A DNA stretch of 64,000 nt, taken from Viscum album. Its lineage: Eukaryota; Streptophyta; Magnoliopsida; Santalales; Viscaceae. Position 1 is the first letter of the stretch. The number at the start of each line of letters is the position of its first letter. Location: contig OY728128.1 of NCBI GenBank assembly GCA_963277665.1, positions 1,865,096,988 to 1,865,160,987 on the forward strand. Reading direction: 5' to 3'. Position numbers and translations under genes: made by a program. This document shows, in pieces, positions 10,632-22,315 of the stretch. The notes under the pieces are model-generated. The model was not told the origin of the DNA. It saw nothing but the letters and a program-made list of their open reading frames with translations, and ran no database searches.

Positions 10632-13600
10632 ATGGATAAGAGTTGGATTGATCTTCCAAATTGAACATCTAGAGAATATTTCAATGGAATTATGTAGTTT
10701 ATTGACTTCACCAGAGGATTTGAAAGTGACTATATTAGTTTCCCATATAGAAAATGTGCTAACAGATATTAATTCACACGAGATACTGTGAGGGAGCACC
10801 TATTCTTTAATGGATTTCTGAAAAATTATAAGAGTTGGACTCTTCATAGAGAATAATATGTTCATTGTCAAAATACGGATGCAGTTCAGATGGATGTTTA
10901 TGCAAGGATGAATGATACAATGCATGAAATGCTTACTGAAATGGTACGTGGGTTTGATCTGGAAGGCATTGACATCCATAATCTTGAGACCGGTGAGATA
11001 AATCTTCACTCTGGTGCGGATCGTGATTCGAGGAGGTTTTATGAAGCACTTGATGATGCGAAAATAGAATTATATCCTGGATGTACTTCTTATAATAAAC
11101 TAACGTTTATCGTGGAGTTGTTGCATTTGAAGACTTTGAATAATTAGTCAGACACATCATTCAACATGCTTTTGGTGTTATTGAAAAAGGTTATTCCTAT
11201 CGACGCTAAGATTCCTAAGTCGTATTACCATGATCATAAGTTGACAGTGAACTTAGGTTTTACATATGAGACCATAGATGCATGTGCAAACAACTTTATG
11301 TTATTTAGAAAGGAAACTTCCCATTTGGATATTTGTACGGTTTGTGGTGCTTCCAGGTGGAAAGAGAACAAGGTAAATAAGTCTCATCAAAGTCAGATTG
11401 CGATACAGGAGAAACCGATTTCCGTAAATAAAATTCATTACTTTCCCCTTAAACCGAGGTTGAAAATATTTATTATGTCATTTAAAATTTCTAATTTAAT
11501 GAGATGGCATGCAGAAATAGTTCATGAAAGTGATATGTTAACACACCCGGTAGACTCTCATGCATGGAAGGATTTTGATAAGAGACATCCCGATTTTTCT
11601 GAAGATGTTTGTAATGTCCGATTGGGATTGGCAGCAGATGTTTTCAATCCATTCAAGTATATGGTTGGTGCAACTCATAGCACATGGCCCGTGGTGTTGT
11701 TTCCGTATAATCTTCTTATGTGGCTTTTTATGAAGTAACAATTTATATTACTTTCCACTCTTATTGATGGACCTAAAAGTTTGGGGGATAAGATTGATGT
11801 TTACCTTCATCCATTGATTGATGAGTTGAATGAATTTTGGGGCGATGGTGTGATGACTTGTGACTGTGAAACGAATGAAATGTTCAAACTGCAGGCTGCT
11901 TTATTATGGACAATCAATGACTTCCCAGCTTATGCAAATTTATCAGGCTGGAGTACGAAAGGGGAATTTTCTTTCCCTTGTTGCAATAAAAGTAAAAAAT
12001 CTGTATGGCTTAAACATTCCAAAAAATGGGCATACATGGGTCACAGACGTTTTCTCCCCCCTCATCACGGGTTCAAAAAGGACAAAGTGGAATTTGATGG
12101 TTCTAGAGATTTTATCCCAGCACTAAAGATCATGACAGGAGTCGAAATGTTATCGTAGATTTAGGAAGAAAACATTCGCATGGTATATGAAATTTAGGAT
12201 TTGGTGGCTCCTCCAGTACGTAATATTCGTGCTGCGGGTAGGCATCGCAGTCACAATTGGAAAAAGAAAAGTATTTTTTATAGTCTTCCGTATTGGAAAA
12301 CTAACATGTTGAGGCATAATTTGAATGTCATAAACATTGAAAAAAAATTGTGATAACATATTGTGGACCATTTTAGGTGTTATTGGAAAATCAAAGGACC
12401 ATGTTAATACACGTCGTGATTTAGAAGAAATGGTTTTAAGGAAACAATTTCATTTACAGTTAGCTGAGGGAAACAAGGAATATTTTCCTGCTGCACAGTA
12501 TACGATGACTACAAAAGAGAAAGAGACATTTCTTTCCATTTTGAAGATTCTCAAGGTGCCTGATGGTTACTCTTCTAATATTTCAAATTGTGTGAATCTG
12601 ATGAGCAAAACATTGCAAGGGTTGAAAAGTCATGACAATCACATACTACTTCAGCAGTTGATTCCAATCACAATTTGTGATTGTTTATCCCCCAATTTTT
12701 TTCATCCATTGATTGAGATGAGTAATTTTTTTAGACAGCTTTGTTTAAGAAATCAACAAATGAGTGATTTAAAAAGTTTCCAGGACCGAATTTTACTTAC
12801 GCTTTGTCACTTTGAGAAACATTTCCCCGCCTCATTTTTCGATGTTATGGTCCACTTTATAGTGCACCTAATTGATGAAGTAATGGCTGCTGGTCCAGTG
12901 AAATTCAGGTGGATGTATCATATTGAGTGGTATTTGAGTACATTGAAACGATTTGTACGCAACATAGCTCATCTGGAGGCATCAATAGCCAATGGTTATT
13001 TGATGGATGAGTGTACTAATTTTTGTTCAGAATATCTTACAGATGTTGAAACAAAATTAGATAAGCCCTCTTGGATTCATGATGGTCCAGTTGGAGAAGG
13101 AACAACATTTGATATGGACAACATCGAGTGGATAAAATCACATCGATATATCTTGTTCAATACTCCATCAGTTGCACTATTAATGTAGTAAGTATCTTAT
13201 CACTTTTGTTGTTTAACTTTTTCATGTTTTGTTTTCATAAGTTGATCATTTAAACATCGCGTTGTCATTTGCAGGAAACACATTAATGAGATAAAAGAAG
13301 AGATGTATCGTGCGACTGAGTTGCAAATTCAACAATCTCATTATGCGTCATTTCATTATTGGTTCAAGGATTATGTAAGTATAAATTGATTTTCATTACG
13401 AGTGAAGTATTATAGTAATTTCTTTCTGCATATATCAGTATTGAATTTTATAAATTATGTAGGTTTATAAGCTGAGGGAGGTAGGGTACCCCACGCTAAC
13501 TGAAGAATTTATCCAACTAGCTAAGGGTCCATCTGTAACGGCTAGTCGTTATAAAGCTATTGATGCTAATGGTTTTTTATTTCGCATTAAAGATGTTGAC

Positions 13601-14072
13601 GACAAATGAGCAATACAAAACAGTGGCATTGGTTTTCCATTTGTCGGTTTTGGATATTACTATGGTCAATTGATAGATATCATTGAAGTTGTATACACAC
13701 ACAGGTTGAAGTACATATTATTAAAGTGTAATTGGGTTGATCCAGTGTGGGGATGTAAAGTAAATCAATATCAGTTTTCATTGGTGAATTTTAAACTATA
13801 TGTTATACAGAAATGAACTAATTGAGAATGAACCTTTCATTTTGACATCACAAGTGAAACAAGTATTCTTTGTTACTTTACCTTCGAATCCAATTTGGAA
13901 AGTTTTTGTCAAAATGTCTCGGTGAGGAGTGTTTTTATTTGAAGAAGATGAACCCGAGACTGTTCTTTTTGTTTCCCAACAGCTTGATCAACATACCGTA
14001 GTTCAATGTGAAGAAGATATTTATTGGGTAAGAGTGGTTGTTGAAGGAGAAACGGTCGATTTGCATGCTTAA
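10632..14072 (+). pseudogene. tnp2/TNPD-type CACTA transposase (broken)
   Basis: TNPD-type proteins cut and join CACTA ends. Domains in order: an N-terminal transposase-associated domain (10632-10860, MDKSWIDLP start, two in-frame stops); the tnp2 core (about 11030-12360) with LYPGC, the FPLKPRLK stretch, VRLGLAADVFNPF, LLWTINDFPAYANLSGWS and MGHRRFLPP; a DUF4218 part (12660-13060) with FFDVMVHFIVHL and FRWMYHIEWYL; and a DUF4216 part (about 13600-13960). Introns are visible at 13188-13274 and 13375-13462 with GTAAGT donors. Stops at 11145, 11736 and 12156 and a frameshift near 12350 disable it. The piece 12337-13188 is still open over 283 codons. The last readable stop is 14070. Confidence 0.9.
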
Positions 14073-14519
14073 TGAAAGGTATAATTTTTTTCTCGCAATT
14101 TAGTATTGAATGTCCTAGAATAACATAAATTATCTAACCATTTTATAAATCCTTGTAAGTTTTAATCCTCGCTTTTGGAAGTTTATTCAGTTATAAATAT
14201 TTAGGGTGATTTTACTCTTGGTATATTGATGTTATTGTCGGTGTATCTTCCCTTTGAGGTATTCTTCATCTGGTTCATGTGATGCTTGAATTTTTATTAA
14301 TTTAATCTGAAATTTGGCTATGCATTGATTTATTTTGTACATAATTTGTATATCTGTTTTGTTAACTTTCTAATTTTTTAAAATTCATTCACAACTAATT
14401 ATTCAATACATTTTTGTTTGATTAACAATTTTACAAGTTTGATTTATTTAAGAACAATCCAATTTATCTTTTAGAAACTTTGGATAGACCCTTTACTAAT
14501 GTTTTCTTTGACTGTAGGC

Positions 14520-16090
14520 ATGTCAGGGGAAGAGTCGGCAGATCCACATCATCCATCTGAGGCATCTATGTCTCAGGGTCGAGGTATGTTTGAATATCAT
14601 TGTCTCTATTTTTTATGTAATTGATAAAAAAATATATATATATATATATATATATTTATATTTTATATTTATAACATATGTCAAATTATATATAAATTTT
14701 CAACAGGATTAGACTCGGTTTCTTCTTCCTCTCGCAAGAGAGGCCTTGGTCATGGCATTTTATCATGGAATTCTGACACGACGATTGATGTTTCCTTTTA
14801 TGAGGTATTTCATCTCATGGGACTGAATGCCCCTTGCATTTATTCGTCATCTGGGTCATATCATACGTGACCCACATTGATTTCCATTGACCACACATGA
14901 CTGGGCTTCTATCCCTCAGGACACATTAGATCGTCTTTGGAGGGAGGTTCAGGTAAGAAGGACCGTTTTACTTTATTCTCTATGTATAAACAATACTAAT
15001 ATGTGTGATTTTTTTATTTAATAGAAAAATTTGAAAGTATTCCCCGATGAGTTTAGGGCCATGTGTATGAGAAAATGCCATAAGATGTGGAAAGACTATA
15101 AAGACAAAGTGAAGAGGGACCACTGGGTACCAAATGTGGGTGCCCTAAAACATTCTGGAAAAAGTCCAGAGAGGTGTCCTTCCAGCTCAGTGGTGTGACT
15201 TAGTTGCATATTGGTCTATTGAGGGTGTTGCGTTTTGTATATTTATTTTGGTGTATATATATTTTCAATAATGTGTGATTTGTTTGAAATTTGAATGAAT
15301 TGAATGTATGAGGTGTCAGCACACCATTCTGAGAATCGAGCATTGCAGGGACCAGCTCACAGGCTCGGACTCGTCACATGTCTTAGATCCGACATGAGGT
15401 ATTTATTATTAATTTTTTAATTTATTAATTAATATGGTTTTGTGTTTATATTCTATTCATATACAGTTGCGGGAGAAAGGTGCACCGACTGATAAAATGT
15501 CGGTGTGGATGAGGACTCATGATTACAATGATCCAGAGGCTACAGCATTGATAGTAAGTGCTTGTACTTACCAATACTTACATAAATATATATATTAACA
15601 TATATATGTATATATATTTAAATATTTCACATGCTCAATTTGAAGCTGAGTTAGAACATCTACCAGAGGACCAGCGACAGCTTCCCATGTGAAGGGATGA
15701 GATCTTTCATCGCATTATTGGTCAGGACAGACATGGATATAGTTTGACCTATGGAACAGGGATTCCTAGTTCTGTAGTGTCACGCGTTGTGGTTTTCGGT
15801 CCTGATGTTGCTCAGATGACACAACAGTTGTCAGATTTCGAGGCACGGTTGCGCGCTTTCCGAGGAGGTAAATGCGCAATTGACCGCTGAGGTTAGAGCA
15901 CTGTGGGAATATGTGCATCTAGGTGATAGTGAAGGGGATCATACGATGTAGGTTTATACTGTATTTATTTATTTAATTTATATTATTTTTTTATGAAAAT
16001 ATTCATAATGTTTATTTGTTGTAGGCCCCTGGCCCACCGGATAGAGGTAGCAGTGATGGACCACGCATGACACATCATATTCATGAGGTG
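14520..16090 (+). pseudogene. TNPA-type gene of the CACTA element (broken)
   Basis: TNPA-type proteins bind the subterminal repeats and assist excision. The likely start is ATG 14520 (MSGEESADPHHPSE). Exons can be followed through introns with GTATGT/CAACAG borders (about 14584-14706) and others near 14954-15024, 15409-15467 and 15553-15640. The middle exon (15025-15230) reads VFPDEFRAMCMRKCHKMWKD, the pattern of the plant Ptta/En/Spm transposase family (PF03004 type). Later exons hold a MSVWMRTHDYNDPEA stretch, an EIFHRIIGQDRHG motif and a coiled-coil-like C-terminus. Stops near 14868 and 15690 and a frame change near 15860 break it. Exon borders are by eye. Confidence 0.7.
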
Positions 16091-16256
16091 TGTTTCTGTT
16101 TTTACTGGTGGGGTTGTTATTGATGTTTAGGTTGGGTTTCTAGTGAGATTTTTTGTGATTTGGGGGTATCATATGTGTTTTGACTTGATGCAATGTTTTG
16201 GCATGATGCAATGTTTTTTATCATTGAGCTCAGGTTCCCTATTTGTAGTCCCCAAT
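16091..16256. other. Short unassigned stretch after the TNPA-type gene
   Basis: T- and G-rich, with a twofold GATGCAATGTTTT repeat near 16187-16216. It may be intron or 3' untranslated sequence of the TNPA-type gene, whose end is not fixed. Confidence 0.4.
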
Positions 16257-16865
16257 AGCCCCCCCCCCCCCCCCTCACCCCCCGGACAGCACCCCGCACC
16301 CGGGACAACACCCCCCCCCCCCCCCACACACACACACACACAACACACACCCGTACACCCCCCCCCCCCCCACCCCGTAAATCCTCCCCGCACCCCCGGG
16401 CAGTCCCCCCGCACCCCCCGGACAGCCCGCCCCACCCCCGGACAGCCCCCCCCCCCACCCCACCCCGCCCCTGGATAGCACCCTGCACCAGGACACCCCC
16501 CCCCCCCTGCACCCCCCAGACAGCCCGCCCCCACCCCCCAGACACCCCCCCCCCCCCAGACAGCACCCCGCACCCCAGACAGCCCCCCCCGCACCCCCGG
16601 ACAATCCCCCGACCCCCCCCCCCCCCCGGACAGCCCGCCCTACCACCGGATAGCCCCCCCCCCCCACCCCCGGACAGCACCCTGCACCCCAGACAGCCCC
16701 CCCCCCCCCCCCCCCCCCCGCACCCTCGGACACCCCCCCCCCCACCCCCAGATAGCACCCCCCACCCCGGACAGCCCCCCCCCCCCCCCCCCCACCCTGG
16801 ACAACCCCCCTGCACCCCCGGACAGCCCCCCCGCACCCCCCGGACCGCCCACCCACCCCCGGAAT
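16257..16865. repeat. C-rich degenerate tandem repeat, block 2
   Basis: About 600 bp built from units of roughly 18-25 bp combining a C run with GCACCCCGGACAGC-like spacers, plus a short (CA)n tract at 16324-16345. It shares its unit with blocks at 10095-10330 and 17215-17295 of the same transposon. The bottom strand is extremely G-rich. Gly-rich frames on the minus strand and Pro-rich frames on the plus strand are composition artefacts. Confidence 0.88.
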
Positions 16866-17214
16866 CCTGGTGAATCTCAAGCATCATTCATAAATAGAAA
16901 TAAAAAATAAAACAATGGTTGTAGAATCATCCACAGCTGACCTCAACATCTTTCAACATCTTATCCCAACCAGGATTCCACATCGATTCAGATTAACATT
17001 CGAAAGCATCACTACCCAAACACACACACCCACTCAAGATCATTCTATCAATAGGGCACCCCACTCGAGTCCTTAGTTTCTATATGTATGAAGATTCATT
17101 TCTCTTGGGATCCTCAAAAATAGTATGCTAGTTGGGAAATACCTCATGGAATCCTATTGGTTAGAACATAAGAGTAGGTATTCCTCTGGGGATCCTCAAT
17201 CATAATTAGTCACT
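16866..17214. other. Unassigned unique sequence between two C-rich blocks
   Basis: About 350 bp of ordinary composition with no open frame, repeat or motif I recognise. Being walled in by the same C-rich unit on both sides, it could be a captured fragment or a remnant of the TNPA-type gene's 3' region. Confidence 0.4.
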
Positions 17215-17295
17215 CAGGCCCATGCCCACCACGGGACAGCACCCCGCACCCCGGACAGCCCGCCCCCACCCCCGGACAGCCCCACCCCCACCCCG
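17215..17295. repeat. C-rich degenerate tandem repeat, block 3
   Basis: A short copy of the same GGACAGC-plus-C-run unit. It joins directly onto the first satellite monomer. Confidence 0.8.
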
Positions 17296-20200
17296 GAAAT
17301 GCGCTTCTGGAGTCATAAAAGACCAAAACGGCGTGTCACAGTCAAATTCATAGAAAAAGTACTCTGAATGACCTGAAACCACACGAAAACGATAGGAAAA
17401 TTATTCATGACAAGAAGGAGGAGAAGGCACGTCCATCGAACGTGTGGTGCCCGCGGTACGACTGAATATGTCGTTTTCAGTAGGTCGGCGCACTCTAAAA
17501 AGGCGCGTTGGGTGGTCAAAACCACCCGAACGACGTTGGAATTACATAAAATCATATGACAACAACGGCGGTGTGAATTTTGAAATGGTCGGATATATGG
17601 TACGTCAATCGGACATGCCGTTTGACCGCGGTGACTAGAAACACATTTCCGGAGTCATAAAAGACCAAAATGGCATGTCACAGTCGAATTCAGAGAAAAT
17701 GTGCTCTGAATGACCTGAAACCACACAAAAATGAAAAGAAAATTATTCAAGACATGCAGGAGGAGACAGCACGTCCATCGGACGTGCGGTGCGCGCGGTA
17801 TGACTGAATGTGTCGTTTTCAGCAGTTCAGTGCGCTCTAAAAGGGCTTGTTGGGTGGTCAAAACCACCTGAACGACGTCAGAATGCCATGAAATCATAAT
17901 ACAACAACTACAGTGTGAATTTTGAAATTTTCGAGCAGACAGAACGTCAATCAGAGGTTTCGTTTGACCGTGGTGACCAGAAACGTGTTTCCGGAGTCAT
18001 AAAAGACCAAAATGGCGTGTCGTGGTCGAATTCAGAGCAAACGTGCTTCGAATGACCTGAAGCCCCACAAAAATGATAGGAATGTTATTCGTGACATGCA
18101 GGAGAAGACGAAACATCCATCGGACATGCGGTGCGCGCGGTACGACCGAATGTGTCGTTTTTAGCAGTTCGACACGCTCTAAAAGGGCACGTTGGGTGGT
18201 CAAAACCACCCGAACGACATTGGAATGCCATGAAATCATACGAAAATAGTTGTGGTATTAATTTTTAAATGTTCGGGTAGATAGAACGTCAATCAGAGGT
18301 GTCGTTTGACCGCGGTTACAGGAAACACATTTCCGGACTCAAATAAGACCAAAACGGCATGTCACGGTCGAATTCAGAGAAAACATGCTCCAAATGACTT
18401 GAAACCACACAAAAACTATGGGGATATTATTCATGACATGCAGGAGGAGACGACACATCCATCGAATGTGCAGTGCGGTGGTACGACCGAATGTTTCATT
18501 TTCAGCAGTTCGGTGCGCTCTAAAAGAGCACGTTGGGTGGTCAAAACCACTCGAACGACGTCAGAATGCTATGAAATCATATGACAACAACCGAGGTGTG
18601 AATTTTGAATTGGTCAGGCAGACGTCATGTCAATCAGAGGTGTCGTTTGACCGCGGTGACCGGAAACACGTTTCCGGAGTCATAAAAGACCAAAACGGCG
18701 TGTCACGGTTGAATTCAGAGCAAACATGCTCCGAATAACCTGAAACCGCATGAAAACGATAGGAATATTATTTTTGACCTGCAGGAAGAGATGGAACGTC
18801 CATCGAATGTGTGGTGCGCGTGGTACGACTGAATGTGTCATTTTCAGTAGTTCGGCGCGCTCTAAAAGGGAGCATTGGGTGGTCAAAAACACCCGAACAA
18901 CATCGGAATGCTATAAAATCATACGACAACAACCGTGGTATGAATTGTAAAATTTTTGGGGAGACGACATGTCAATCAGAGGTGCTGTTTGATTGCGGTG
19001 ACCGGAAACATGTTTTTGGAGTCATAAAAGACCAAAACGGCATGTCAAGGTAGAATTCAGAGCAAACGTGCTCCAAATGACCTGAAACCACATGAAAATG
19101 ATAGGAATATTATTCATGACATGCAGGAGGAGACGGCATGTCCATCGGACATGCGGTGCGCACGGTACGACCGAATGTGTCGTTTTCAGCAGTTCGGCGC
19201 GCTCTAAAAGGGCGCCTTGGGTGGTCAAAACCACCCGAACGACGTTAAAATTCCATGAAATCATATGAAAACAACCGTGGTGTGAATTTTGAAATTTTCA
19301 GGTAGAGGGCACGTCAATCGGAGGTGTCGTTTGACCGCGGTGATCGGAAACGCGTTTTTCGGAGTCATAAAAGACCAAAACAGCGTGTCATGGTCGAATT
19401 CAGAGAAAAGGTGATCCGAATGACCTAAAACCACACAAAAACGATAGGAATATTATTCGTGACATATAGTAGGATACGGCATGTCCATCGGACGTGCGGT
19501 ACACGCGGTACGACCGAATGTGTCGTTTTCAGCATTTTGGCGCGCTTTAAAAGGGTGCGTTGGGTGGTCAAAACCACCCGAACGACGTCGGAATGCCATG
19601 AAATCATACGACAACAACCGCAGTGTGAATTTTGAAATGTTTGGGTAGATGGCACGTCAATCAGAGGTTCCATTTGACTGCAGTGACCAGAAACCTGTTT
19701 TTGGAGTCATAAAAGACCAAAACGGCGTGTCACGGTCGAATTCAGAGAAAACGTGTTCCGAATGACCAGAAACTACACGAAAACGATAGGAATATTATTC
19801 GTGACATGAAAAAGGAGACAGAATTTTCATCGGACATGTGGTGTGCACGGTACGACCGAATGTGTCGTTTTCAGCAGTTTGGCGCGCTCTAAAAGGGCGC
19901 GTTGGGGCTCAAAACCACCCGAACGACGTCAAAATACCATTAAATCATACAGCAACAACCGCGGTGTGAATTTTGAAATGGTCAAGCATATGTCACATCA
20001 ATCAGAGGTTCTGTTTGACCACAGTGACCAGAAATGCGTTTCTGGAGTCATAAAAGACCGAAATGGCGTGTCACGGTCGAATTCAGAGCAAACATGCTCT
20101 AAATGACCTGAAACAACATGAAAATTATAGGAATATTATTCATGACATGCACGAGGAGACGACACGTCCATCGGACATGTGGTGCGCACAGTACGACTGA

Positions 20201-21559
20201 ATGTGTCATTTTCAGCAGTTCGGCACGCTCTAAAAGGGCACGTTGGGTGGTCAAAACCACCCGAACAACGTTGGAATGCCATGAAATCATACGAAAACAA
20301 ACACGGTGTGAATTCTGAAATGTTCAGGTAGACGACATGTCAATAGGACGTGCCGTTTGACCGCAGTGACTGGAAATGCGTTTCCGGAGTCATAAAAGAC
20401 CAAAACGGCGTGTCACGATCGAATTCAGAGCAAACGTGCTCCGAATGACCTGAAACCACACAAAAATGATATGAATATTATTCTTGACATATAGGAGGAG
20501 ACGACACGTCCATCAGACGTGCGGTGCGCACGGTACGACTGAATGTGTCATTTTCAGCAGTTTAGTACGCTCTAAATGGGAACGTTGGGTGATCAAAACC
20601 ACCCAAATGACGTCAGAATGCCATGAAATCATACTACAACAACCGAGGTGTGAATTGTAAAATTTTCAGGCAGACAGAACATCAATCGGATGTGCCGTTT
20701 GACCGCGGTGACCTGAAACGCGTTTCTAGAGTCATAAAAGACCAAAACGGTGTGTCACGGTCGAATTTAGAGAAAATGTGCTCCGAATGACCTTAAAACA
20801 CATGAAAATGATAGTAATATTATTCGTGACATGTAGGAGGAGACGAAACATCTATCGGACGTGCAGTGCCCACGGTACGACCGAATGTGTCGTTTTCAGC
20901 AGTTCAGTGCGCTCTAAAAGGGCGCATTGGGTGGTCAAAACCACCCCAAACGATATCGGAATGTCATGAAATCATATGACAACAACTAAGGTGTGAATTG
21001 TGAAATTTTCGGGTATACGGAACGTCAATCGGAGGTATCGTTTGACCGCGGTGACCAGAAACACGTTTCCGGAGTCATAAAAGACCAAACGGCGTGTCAC
21101 GGTCAAATTCAGAGAAAATGTGCTCTGAATGAGCTGAAACCACACTAAAATGATAGAAATATTACTCGTGATATGCAGGAGGAGATGGAACATCCATCGG
21201 ACGTGCGGTGCGCGTGGTACGACCGAATGTGTCGTTTTCAGCAATTTCGCTTGCTCTAAAAGGGCGCGTTGGGTTGTCAAAACCACCCGAACGACGTCGG
21301 AATGCCATGAAATCATATGAAAACTACCGCGGTGTGAATTGTGAAATTTTTGGGTAGACGGCATGTCAATCGGAGGTGTCTTTTGACCGCGGTGACCGGA
21401 AACGCATTTCCGGAGTCATAAAAGACCAAAACGGCGTGTCACGGTCGAATTCAGAAAAAACGTGCTCCGAATGACCTGAAACTGCACGAAAATGATAGGA
21501 ATATTATTCGTGACATGAAGGATGAGACAGCACGTCCATCGTACGTGCAGTGCGCACGG
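17296..21559. repeat. Tandem satellite, about 12.5 copies of a 342-bp monomer
   Basis: The landmark GGAGTCATAAAAGACC recurs at about 17304, 17650, 17992, 18676, 19018, 19360, 19704, 20046, 20388, 20730, 21071 and 21413, with a mutated copy near 18334, giving a period of 341-343 bp. Copies differ by point changes only, with few indels. Each monomer has two dyads: GCACGTCC-ATC-GGACGTGC (perfect at 17769-17787) and GGGTGGT-CAAA-ACCACCC. Because 342 is a multiple of three, the same 80-codon antisense frame recurs in many copies; this does not show coding. It is GC- and CpG-richer than the surroundings and lies wholly inside the CACTA element. Confidence 0.95.
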
Positions 21560-21954
21560 AAAACATTCTTTTTTAGACAATAAAACACTTTCAGAAACTA
21601 AAGAAAAGACTCCAAAACAAGAAAAATAAATTAAAAAATGATAACATTTCTTAAATTGGTGGTTTTAAAATATTATAGCACCAATGACATGTCATATTTC
21701 ATTTTATTATATGTATATAATAACTGAATAATTATTTCAAATTTATGTTTGTTTTGTTTAGTTGTTTTCTTTGTATCTTATTATAGGTTTCTAAAGATAA
21801 TGGTTGTGGATCGTTGAAGCACGTCTATCATTTATTGTTTATGATGATCTTGATGTTTATGGTTTTTGTATTTGTTTTCTATTTTTTATGATTTATATTC
21901 TATTTTTTTTATTATGTAGCATGAAATTTTTTTAAAAAAAAATATTTCCAGTTC
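21560..21954. other. AT-rich stretch between satellite and right subterminal repeats
   Basis: No open frame or repeat. T-rich with several AATAAA-like strings on either strand. It may be the 3' untranslated region of the element's second gene, but nothing fixes this. Confidence 0.4.
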
Positions 21955-22199
21955 ACCGACCGCCATTGGCGGTCGCTGTAGGTTGGCTTTAGTGACCGCT
22001 ATTGGCGGTCGCTGGAGGCCGACATTCGGCCCACTTCAGAGACCGCCAGGTGGTCACTGTATATCGACATTTTGGCTAGCTACAATGACCGCCATTAGTG
22101 GTTGCTGTAGGCAAACAACATCGGGCCTAAAGCGACCGCCATTGGTGGTCGTTGTACGGTCTCTATAGGCCTATAACGACTGCCTATAGCGGTCTCTAT
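21955..22199 (+). repeat. Right subterminal palindromic repeats of the CACTA element
   Basis: Five to six copies of GACCGCCATTGGCGGTCGCTGTA-like units, each containing the near-perfect palindrome GACCGCCA-T-TGGCGGTC (clearest at 21958-21974). Units are spaced about 35-50 bp and are followed by TATAGCGGTCTCTATAGGCC variants. In En/Spm such motifs are TNPA binding sites; here this is by position and form. Confidence 0.8.
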
Positions 22200-22219
22200 A
22201 GGCCGAATTTTTAGTAGTG
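22200..22219 (-). repeat. Right terminal inverted repeat of the CACTA element
   Basis: Ends ...TTTTTAGTAGTG; reversed it reads CACTACTAAAAATTCGGCCT, matching 16 of 20 bases of the left end. Confidence 0.9.
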
Positions 22220-22270
22220 GAGCTTGAGGAACTTATGATGAAGACCTACCCAAATATATTTATAAGGTAA
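22220..22270 (+). pseudogene. pol: Last codons of pol of element A
   Basis: Sixteen codons and a stop that complete the pol tail cut off at 10019. The sequence WELEEL...YPNIF, when joined to the left part, is the usual end of the chromodomain-like tail of plant gypsy pol. It confirms the CACTA insertion point. Confidence 0.75.
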
Positions 22271-22300
22271 CATTTTGGAAATTTTGAGAACAAAATTTTT

Positions 22301-22315
22301 GTAAGAGGGGAAGAA
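22301..22315 (+). other. Polypurine tract of element A
   Basis: GTAAGAGGGGAAGAA lies immediately before the 3' LTR start TGTAACACCCC, as needed for plus-strand priming. Confidence 0.8.

Larger units (their letters stand above)
10020..22219 (+). mobile_element. En/Spm (CACTA) DNA transposon, degenerate
   Basis: A 12.2-kb element whose ends are inverted (CACTACTACAATTTTGGGCT on the left; the right end reversed matches 16 of 20 bases). It begins with the diagnostic CACTA. The flanks show a 3-bp target duplication with one mismatch (GGG before, GAG after), and removing the element rejoins the pol frame of gypsy A (WELEEL...). Inside are a tnp2/TNPD-type gene (10632-14072) and a TNPA-type gene (14520-16090), both on the + strand and both broken. 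There are also three C-rich blocks, a 342-bp satellite array, and palindromic subterminal repeats near the right end. It is non-functional as an autonomous element. Whether the ends could still be mobilised in trans is unknown. Confidence 0.93.

Noticed and set aside
16117..16887. 256-codon Gly-rich minus-strand frame and companions over the second C-rich block
   Set aside because: Homopolymer artefact; several overlapping frames are equally open and none has a non-repeat domain.
17313..21364. Recurring 80-130-codon frames on both strands of the satellite
   Set aside because: The 342-bp period is a multiple of three, so any open frame repeats. Several copies carry stops, and frames on both strands are equally good.
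21955..22199. CRISPR-like array (repeats with spacers) at the right end of the CACTA element
   Set aside because: The repeats are diverged palindromes at irregular spacing next to a CACTA terminus in a plant genome; they fit transposase binding sites.
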